A DNA stretch of 64,000 nt from Aeromicrobium sp. Root495. Lineage in GTDB: Bacteria; Actinomycetota; Actinomycetes; Propionibacteriales; Nocardioidaceae. Below the pieces are notes generated by a model. That model did not search any database. It saw only the letters and a list, made by a program, of their open reading frames with translations, and was not told where the DNA came from. Both the position numbers and the translations under genes were made by a program. Location: contig NZ_LMFJ01000001.1 of the NCBI RefSeq assembly GCF_001426755.1, positions 2,750,407-2,814,406 on the forward strand. Reading direction: 5' to 3'. Positions 59,287 through 64,000 of the stretch are shown here, piece by piece; position 1 is the first letter of the stretch, and each line of letters begins with the position of its first letter.

Positions 59287-59550
59287 TCAGACCGCAGCGA
59301 CAGGCTGCAGGATGCTGCGCCAGGTGTCGACGTTCGGCCGGCGACGCAGCAGCGCACGACGCTCGCGCTCGGTCATGCCGCCCCACACGCCCCACTCGAT
59401 CCTGTTGTCCAGGGCCTCGGCCAGGCACTCGGCCTTGACGGAGCATCCACCGCACACCTGCTTGGCGCGGTTCTGCTCAGCACCCTTGACGAACAGGTCG
59501 TCGGACTTGCCGCGACATGCGGCCGTGGCCGCCCAGTTGTCGTTCCACAT
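59287..59550 (-). CDS. whiB4: WhiB family iron-sulfur regulator (WhiB4-like)
   Basis: 87 residues. Four cysteines arranged C-X20-C-X2-C-X5-C (CRGKSD..., CGGCSVKAEC) bind a 4Fe-4S cluster; then the turn EWGVWGGMTERERRALLRRR, with the G-V-W-G-G motif and basic DNA-binding tail. The start is the ATG of MWNDNWAATAACRG; the frame stays open 34 codons further upstream, but the ~220-base gap there is AT-richer and promoter-like. The neighbours (ATPase pair, ponA2) match the whiB4 locus of mycobacteria, where WhiB4 is a redox sensor. Confidence 0.93.
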   Translation of the reverse strand: MWNDNWAATAACRGKSDDLFVKGAEQNRAKQVCGGCSVKAECLAEALDNRIEWGVWGGMTERERRALLRRRPNVDTWRSILQPVAAV

Positions 59551-59655
59551 GGTCAAACGCCCTTTCCCGAGATCAGCCGGAAGGCTGAAAAAATTGCGTG
59601 ACACCAATGTAGGAAGTGGTGCATCTATCCAGATAGGCCTCACAGGTGCCAATTA

Positions 59656-59696
59656 GGGCTAGTCACAGGACCCCCCGGGCTAGTCACTTATGACTA
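59656..59696. promoter_or_regulatory. Repeated operator-like boxes between whiB4 and ponA2
   Basis: GGGCTAGTCAC occurs twice in direct orientation (59656-59666 and 59677-59687), 21 bases apart, which is two DNA turns. The second copy runs into a perfect inverted repeat TAGTCA-CTTA-TGACTA (59681-59696). It lies in the divergent intergenic region and could bind a dimeric regulator of either gene. Confidence 0.5.
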
Positions 59697-59760
59697 CTCG
59701 AACAACAAATCCCCCGCCTCGCCGCGACCGCGACGGGCGAGAGGCTTGTGCACGGTCACG

Positions 59761-59766
59761 TAGGCT
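59761..59766 (+). promoter_or_regulatory. -10 element of ponA2
   Basis: TAGGCT, seven bases before the ATG at 59774, which favours this start over an in-frame ATG 28 codons upstream. Confidence 0.5.
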
Positions 59767-59773
59767 TGCCTCC

Positions 59774-61984
59774 ATGTCGTGGGATGCCCTGACCAGCTCG
59801 GTCCGCCGCTTGGCGCAGTCAGAGACGAAGCACAGCTCCAAGGCCTCGATCATCGGGTCCATGGTGGTGCTGGCTGCCATCTCCGGCGTGCTCGTGGCCG
59901 CGGTCGCGGTGCCGTCCACGGCCATCTTCGCCTCCACGGCCAACGACCTCAGCGGCGACATCACCGAGCTGCCTCTCCAGCTCGACGACTCGCCCAACCC
60001 GCAGACCACGCGCCTCTACGCGTCGGACGGCAGCCTCGTCGCGTACTTCTACAAGGAGAACCGGCAGGACGTCCCGCTCAAGGACATCAACGCCTCCATG
60101 CGGCGCGCCATCATCTCCATCGAGGACAACCGCTTCTATGAGCACGGCGCCCTCGACCTCAAGGGCACGCTGCGCGCCCTGGTGAACAACGCGTCCGAGG
60201 GCCAGACCCAGGGCGGCTCCTCCATCACGCAGCAGCTCGTGAAGCTCACCCTGCTGCAGCAGGCGCAGACCAAGGAGCAGCGCCAGGCGGCCACGGCCAA
60301 GTCCACCGCCCGCAAGATCCGCGAGCTCAAGCTCGCCATCACGTACGAGCAGGACCACACGAAGGACGAGATCCTCGAGCGGTACCTGAACATCGCCTAC
60401 TTCGGCGACGGCGCCTACGGCATCAGCGCGGCCGCGTACCACTACTTCTCGGTGAGCCCCGAGAAGCTCACCACGCTCCAGTCCGCCACCCTGGCCGGCC
60501 TCGTGAAGAACCCGGTGGAGTTCGACCCGCGGGTCTACCCCGAGCGCGCGCTCCAGCGCCGCAACACCGTCATCGCGGTCATGGCGGCCCAGGGCAAGAT
60601 CACCACCGCCGAGTCCAAGAAGCTGCAGGCCGAGCCCCTCGGCCTCAAGATCACGACGTTCCCCAACGGCTGCGTCACCAGCATGGCCTCCTTCTCGTGC
60701 GACTACGTGCGCCGCTACCTGCTGGCCGACGAGTCCCTCGGCGCCACGGTGGCCGAGCGCCAGTCCGCGCTCGAGAACGGCGGACTCACCATCAAGTCCA
60801 ACATCGACATCAAGATGCAGAAGGCCCTCAACAAGGCCGTCAAGGGCGCTGCCGACCCCAAGGACAAGGCGCTCGCCGCCATGGCCCTCGTCGAGCCCGG
60901 CACGGGCAAGGTGCGCGGCGTCGCGCAGTCGCACCCCATGGGCGCCAACAAGAAGAAGGGCGAGTCGTACATCAACTTCACGGTGCCTCGCCAGTACGGC
61001 GACTCCGGCGGCTTCCCGGCGGGCTCCACGTTCAAGATGTTCACCGTCGCGGCCGCCCTCAAGCAGGGCATCCCGGTCTCCAAGTCGTACGGCTCCCCCC
61101 AGACCATGGTGTTGCGTCCGGGCACGTTCTTCGACTGCTCCGGCGGCGGCACCGGCGAGTGGAAGGTCAGCAACTCCACCGGCGCCGGCACGTTCAACAT
61201 GACCACCGGCACGCGCCGCTCGGTCAACACCTACTTCGCCCAGCTGGAGCGCGACGCCGGCCTGTGCAACGTCGTCAAGGCCGCCGAGGCCATGGGCATC
61301 AAGGTCCCGTACCCCACCGACGACAACCCGCTCAACAACCAGGTCCCCTCGTTCACCCTCGGCATCACCGACGTGAGCCCCCTCGACATGGCTGCGGCCT
61401 ACGCCACGCCTGCCTCCGGTGGCCTGTACTGCAAGCCCAACCCGGTCAACGAGATCATCGACCGCAACGGCAAGACCATCAAGAAGTACGAGCCCGAGTG
61501 CACGCGCGTCATGAGCAAGGAGGTGGCTGCGCAGATCAACGAGATCCTCGCCGGCCTCCAGCGTCCCGGCGGCTTCGGCTTCAGCGCCGGCACCGGCCTC
61601 AACATCCCCTCGGCCGCCAAGACCGGAACCACGCAGGACAACAAGTCGGTCTGGTACGCGGGCTACACGCCGGAGATCTCCGCTGCGGCCATGCTCGCCG
61701 CGGCCGACTCCAAGGGTCGCCCCATCACGCTGGTGGGCCAGAAGGTCAAGGGCCGGTTCCTCTCCTTCGGCGGCGTCGCCGGATCGGGTCTGGCCGGTCC
61801 GCTCTGGAAGGCCGCCATGGGCACCATCCAGGACCTGGTCTCGCCCACCCCGTTCGAGGCGCCGCCGCGCGCGGCCCGCGTGCAGCGCAGCTTCACCAAC
61901 AACGACACCACGAGCAACGGCGACCAGGACCGCAACAACGGCAACCGGGGTCGCGGGAACGGCAACGGGAACGGCAACCGCTGA
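59774..61984 (+). CDS. ponA2: Bifunctional class A penicillin-binding protein (PonA2-like)
   Basis: 736 residues. A short cytoplasmic start and one helix (IIGSMVVLAAISGVLVAAVA), a GT51 glycosyltransferase domain (IISIEDNRFYEHGALDLKGT, GGSSITQQLVKLTLL, RKIRELKLAITYEQ, NIAYFGDGAYGI), then the transpeptidase with S-T-F-K in FPAGSTFKMFTVA, S-V-N in RRSVNTYFAQL and K-T-G in SAAKTGTTQDN. Polymerises and cross-links peptidoglycan outside the membrane. The C-terminus ends in an Asn/Gly/Arg-rich tail (NRGRGNGNGNGNR); I see no PASTA domain, which mycobacterial PonA2 has. Confidence 0.95.
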   Translation: MSWDALTSSVRRLAQSETKHSSKASIIGSMVVLAAISGVLVAAVAVPSTAIFASTANDLSGDITELPLQLDDSPNPQTTRLYASDGSLVAYFYKENRQDVPLKDINASMRRAIISIEDNRFYEHGALDLKGTLRALVNNASEGQTQGGSSITQQLVKLTLLQQAQTKEQRQAATAKSTARKIRELKLAITYEQDHTKDEILERYLNIAYFGDGAYGISAAAYHYFSVSPEKLTTLQSATLAGLVKNPVEFDPRVYPERALQRRNTVIAVMAAQGKITTAESKKLQAEPLGLKITTFPNGCVTSMASFSCDYVRRYLLADESLGATVAERQSALENGGLTIKSNIDIKMQKALNKAVKGAADPKDKALAAMALVEPGTGKVRGVAQSHPMGANKKKGESYINFTVPRQYGDSGGFPAGSTFKMFTVAAALKQGIPVSKSYGSPQTMVLRPGTFFDCSGGGTGEWKVSNSTGAGTFNMTTGTRRSVNTYFAQLERDAGLCNVVKAAEAMGIKVPYPTDDNPLNNQVPSFTLGITDVSPLDMAAAYATPASGGLYCKPNPVNEIIDRNGKTIKKYEPECTRVMSKEVAAQINEILAGLQRPGGFGFSAGTGLNIPSAAKTGTTQDNKSVWYAGYTPEISAAAMLAAADSKGRPITLVGQKVKGRFLSFGGVAGSGLAGPLWKAAMGTIQDLVSPTPFEAPPRAARVQRSFTNNDTTSNGDQDRNNGNRGRGNGNGNGNR

Positions 61985-62014
61985 CGTTCCGTCGGGGCTG
62001 AGGTACGGCCAGGC

Positions 62015-62476
62015 TCAGGCGCCGAGCTGGCGCCGCACCTCGGCTGCCACGACGCCACCGTCGGCCCGGCCCTTGACCTGCGGCTGGACGACGCCCATGA
62101 CCTTGCCCATGGCCTTCATGCCGTCGGCAGCGGCGCCCGTGGACTCCACGGCCGCGGTCACGATGGCCTTCACCTCGTCGGCCGAGAGCGGCTCGGGCAG
62201 GTAGTCGGCGAGGATCACGGCCTCGTCGCGCTCCTTCTGGGCGAGCTCGGGACGGTTGCCCGTGTCGAAGGCCTCGGCCGCCTCGCGACGCTTCTTGGCC
62301 TCGGACGTGAGCACGGTGAGCACCTCGTCGTTGCTCAGCTCGCGGGCCTCCTTGCCGGCCACCTCGGCGTTGGTCACGGCACTCAGCACCATGCGCAACG
62401 TGGAGGCACGCAGGGAGTCCCGCGCTTTGATCGCGGTGGTGAGGTCGGCGCGCAGTCGGTCCTTGAGCTCAGCCAT
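62015..62476 (-). CDS. GatB/YqeY domain protein
   Basis: 153 residues, full length for YqeY. LKDRLRADLTTAIKARDSLR, STLRMVLSAVTNAEV, EAKKRREAAEAFDTGNRPEL, EILADYLP-like VILADYLPEPLSADEV and MKAMGKVMGVVQPQVKGRADG, a near-perfect family match. The same domain forms the tRNA-binding tail of GatB; the free-standing protein has no settled function. Convergent with ponA2, 30 bases apart. Confidence 0.93.
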   Translation of the reverse strand: MAELKDRLRADLTTAIKARDSLRASTLRMVLSAVTNAEVAGKEARELSNDEVLTVLTSEAKKRREAAEAFDTGNRPELAQKERDEAVILADYLPEPLSADEVKAIVTAAVESTGAAADGMKAMGKVMGVVQPQVKGRADGGVVAAEVRRQLGA

Positions 62477-62519
62477 GTCGCCATGCTCTCACCCCGTGTC
62501 GTGGGCCCGCCCGCCCGAC

Positions 62520-62525
62520 TAGGCT
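62520..62525 (+). promoter_or_regulatory. -10 element of the metallophosphoesterase gene
   Basis: TAGGCT, seven bases before the ATG at 62533. Confidence 0.5.
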
Positions 62526-62532
62526 GCAGACC

Positions 62533-63456
62533 ATGAAGGCGATCACCGTCCCCCTGGCCGCGGCCGGGCTCGGCGCGGCCGCCGTGGCGTACTCCGCGCT
62601 CTACGAGGTCCGGGCCTTCACCCTGCGCAAGATCAAGGTCCCCGTGCTGCCGGCCGGCGCGGAGCCCATCAAGGTCCTGCACCTGTCCGACACCCACATG
62701 ACCCCGTCTCAGCACCGCAAGCAGTCGTGGCTGAGCGACCTCGCCGGGCTGGAGCCCGACCTCGTGGTCAACACGGGCGACAACCTCGCCCACCTCGACG
62801 CACTGCCCTCGGTCCTGCGGGCGTACGGCGACCTGCTCGACCTCCCCGGCGTCTTCGTCTTCGGGTCCAACGACTACTTCTCGCCCCGGGGCAAGAACCC
62901 CGTGCACTACCTCACGGGCGGCACCGGGGTCCACAAGACGGGAGCGTGGGAGCGCACCAAGGACCTCCCGTTCGAGGACATGCGACGGGCGTTCACCGCT
63001 CGGGGCTGGACCGACCTGACCAATCGTCACGCCAGCGTCGAGGTGGCCGGCCGGCGGCTGGCCTTCGTCGGGGTCGACGACCCGCACCTGGGCTACGACG
63101 AGCTCGACGACGTCCCGGCCGACCCCACGGCCGACCTGGCCGTGGGTGTCGCCCACGCCCCGTACCTGCGCGTCCTCGACCGGTGGAACGCGCTCGGCTA
63201 CCCGCTCCTGCTGGCCGGTCACACCCACGGCGGACAGCTTCGCATCCCGTTCTACGGAGCCCTCGTGACCAACTGCGACCTCGACCGGCAGCGCGCCCGC
63301 GGACTCCACACGCACCGCACGGAAGGCCACGAGCCGTCCTGGATGCACGTGTCGGGCGGACTCGGCACCTCCCCCTATGCTCCCCTGCGATTCGCCTGTC
63401 GACCCGAGGCGACGCTCCTCACCCTCACCGGTATAGAATCGGCTGGGTTGCCGTAG
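62533..63456 (+). CDS. Metallophosphoesterase (YaeI-like)
   Basis: 307 residues. An N-terminal hydrophobic segment (VPLAAAGLGAAAVAYSALY) may anchor it. The calcineurin-like metal sites follow in order: LHLSDTHM, VNTGDNLAHL, FGSNDYF (in place of GNHD), VGVAHAPYL and LLAGHTHGGQLRIPF. Related enzymes cleave phospholipid or nucleotide phosphoesters. Conserved position after ponA2 as in Rv3683. The last codons overlap the -10 box of the tRNA-Pro gene. Confidence 0.9.
   Translation: MKAITVPLAAAGLGAAAVAYSALYEVRAFTLRKIKVPVLPAGAEPIKVLHLSDTHMTPSQHRKQSWLSDLAGLEPDLVVNTGDNLAHLDALPSVLRAYGDLLDLPGVFVFGSNDYFSPRGKNPVHYLTGGTGVHKTGAWERTKDLPFEDMRRAFTARGWTDLTNRHASVEVAGRRLAFVGVDDPHLGYDELDDVPADPTADLAVGVAHAPYLRVLDRWNALGYPLLLAGHTHGGQLRIPFYGALVTNCDLDRQRARGLHTHRTEGHEPSWMHVSGGLGTSPYAPLRFACRPEATLLTLTGIESAGLP
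63434..63439 (+). promoter_or_regulatory. -10 element of tRNA-Pro
   Basis: TAGAAT (part of TATAGAAT), 36 bases before the tRNA and inside the last codons of the metallophosphoesterase gene. Confidence 0.45.
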
Positions 63457-63475
63457 TTCAGGCAGCAGGCAGTAC

Positions 63476-63549
63476 CGGGGTGTGGCGCAGCTTGGTAGCG
63501 CGCGTCGTTCGGGACGACGAGGCCGCAGGTTCAAATCCTGTCACCCCGA
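63476..63549 (+). tRNA. tRNA-Pro (anticodon CGG)
   Basis: 74 bases fold into a cloverleaf: acceptor CGGGGTG (63476-63482) pairs with CACCCCG (63542-63548), discriminator A; anticodon stem CGTCG/CGACG with loop TTCGGGA, giving anticodon CGG; T-arm has GCAGG-TTCAAAT-CCTGT. CCA is not encoded. Decodes CCG, a frequent proline codon in such a genome. Confidence 0.97.
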
Positions 63550-63570
63550 CCCAGTCCGTCAGGACACCAG

Positions 63571-63601
63571 AAGCTCCCGGGCCCTCAGGGCCCGGGAGCT
63601 T
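63571..63601. terminator. Terminator shared by tRNA-Pro and the convergent ATPase gene
   Basis: A perfect 14-base-pair stem AAGCTCCCGGGCCC / GGGCCCGGGAGCTT with loop TCA, ending in TCGTCG. It overlaps the last codons of the minus-strand gene. Confidence 0.85.
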
Positions 63602-64000
63602 CGTCGTGCAGGACCTCCATCAGCCTCGCCAGCCGCCGGGTCGGGGCTCCGCCCAGCTCCACGACGCGGGCCGGGCCGGTGAGCGCAGGGTCCTCGACCA
63701 GCTCGAGCAGGCGATCGTCCATCGCCGACCTCAGGGCCGGGTCCTCGTCGTCCGGCACCACGATGCCCGCGCCGGCGTCCAGCGGAAGCACCACGAGCAG
63801 GTCCACGTGCTGCATCGCCGCAGCGGCGAGCACCTCGACCCGTTCCCTGGTCCTGACCGAGCACGTCGGACGATCCAGCACGGCCAAGGCGTCGAGGTAG
63901 GCCAAGAAGTCCAGCGGCCCCCGCTCCGCGATGACCCACGCCCCGGGCGGAGCCGTCAGCAGTCGCTCGGCGGCGAGCTCCAGCTGAGCCACGAAGGACC
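63585..64000 (-). CDS. C-terminal part of an AAA_28-like ATP-binding protein (cut by window edge)
   Basis: About 138 residues of an open frame that continues past the window end; a GTG at 63992 is in frame but probably internal. ERLLTAPPGAWVIAERGPLD then FLAYLDAL, RTRERVEVLAAAAMQHVDLL and VVLPLDAGAGIVVPDDEDPA followed by MDDRLLELVEDP resemble the second half of small P-loop ATPases of the AAA_28/NadR-kinase-like group, where the Walker A lies in the missing N-terminal part. Function cannot be set from this fragment. Confidence 0.6.
   Translation of the reverse strand, partial: SFVAQLELAAERLLTAPPGAWVIAERGPLDFLAYLDALAVLDRPTCSVRTRERVEVLAAAAMQHVDLLVVLPLDAGAGIVVPDDEDPALRSAMDDRLLELVEDPALTGPARVVELGGAPTRRLARLMEVLHDEAPGP

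Overview
The window is very GC-rich and gene-dense, with tightly overlapping operons, many GTG starts and no gene-free stretch longer than about 235 bases. The content (WhiB regulator, MarP protease, bifunctional PBP next to whiB, fused isobutyryl-CoA mutase IcmF, HspR-type HAIR operator, EutBC without a microcompartment) points to an actinobacterium. The family Nocardioidaceae (Aeromicrobium/Nocardioides-like) is my best guess by inference. No rRNA, insertion sequence, phage or CRISPR array is visible. There is one tRNA, tRNA-Pro(CGG).

Bases 1-8700 are a minus-strand cobalamin locus. An RraA-like protein and a complete ECF transporter (T, fused double ATPase, S) are followed by a cobalamin riboswitch. 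The riboswitch sits directly before a secreted alpha-barrel (prenyltransferase-repeat) protein, a membrane-anchored DUF4430-like protein, a small monooxygenase-like membrane protein and cobyric acid synthase CobQ. The two secreted proteins resemble the two domains of intrinsic factor/transcobalamin, split into separate genes. B12-dependent enzymes follow nearby: IcmF (13.1-16.3 kb, with a divergent MarR) and ethanolamine ammonia-lyase EutBC with its permease (18.8-22.4 kb). A cytoplasmic BtuF-like protein lies between them.

Bases 8.8-12.5 kb hold an acyl-CoA oxidase-like enzyme and a tandem pair of secreted paralogues, each with its own copy of promoter and terminator. Bases 22-31 kb hold NDH-2, an internally duplicated membrane protein, clpB under a HAIR operator, and a three-gene extracytoplasmic flavin electron-transfer set (FMN-binding lipoprotein, ApbE, RnfD-FNR fusion). 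Bases 31-39 kb hold two flavoenzymes and a WecD/WecE-type amino-sugar glycan cluster. Bases 39-47 kb are an acetate module: a DUF485 protein plus ActP, Acs, a LytS/LytTR two-component system, then a second small-subunit/symporter pair.

Bases 47-50 kb hold a DUF559-type nuclease-like gene bracketed by long palindromes, a membrane class III cyclase and small membrane proteins. From about 49.9 kb to 63.5 kb the gene order follows the conserved actinobacterial block known in M. tuberculosis as roughly Rv3669-Rv3683: marP, nudL, nth, crp, a metallo-beta-lactamase fold protein, RidA, an ArsA/Get3-like pair, whiB4, ponA2 and a metallophosphoesterase.

Two genome-style features run through the window. 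First, several families of long palindromes sit at gene 3' ends, and in two unrelated genes they supply the stop codon in the same frame. Second, at least fifteen genes carry a TAGGCT-like -10 hexamer only 6-8 bases before the start codon, which implies leaderless transcription and helps to fix starts.
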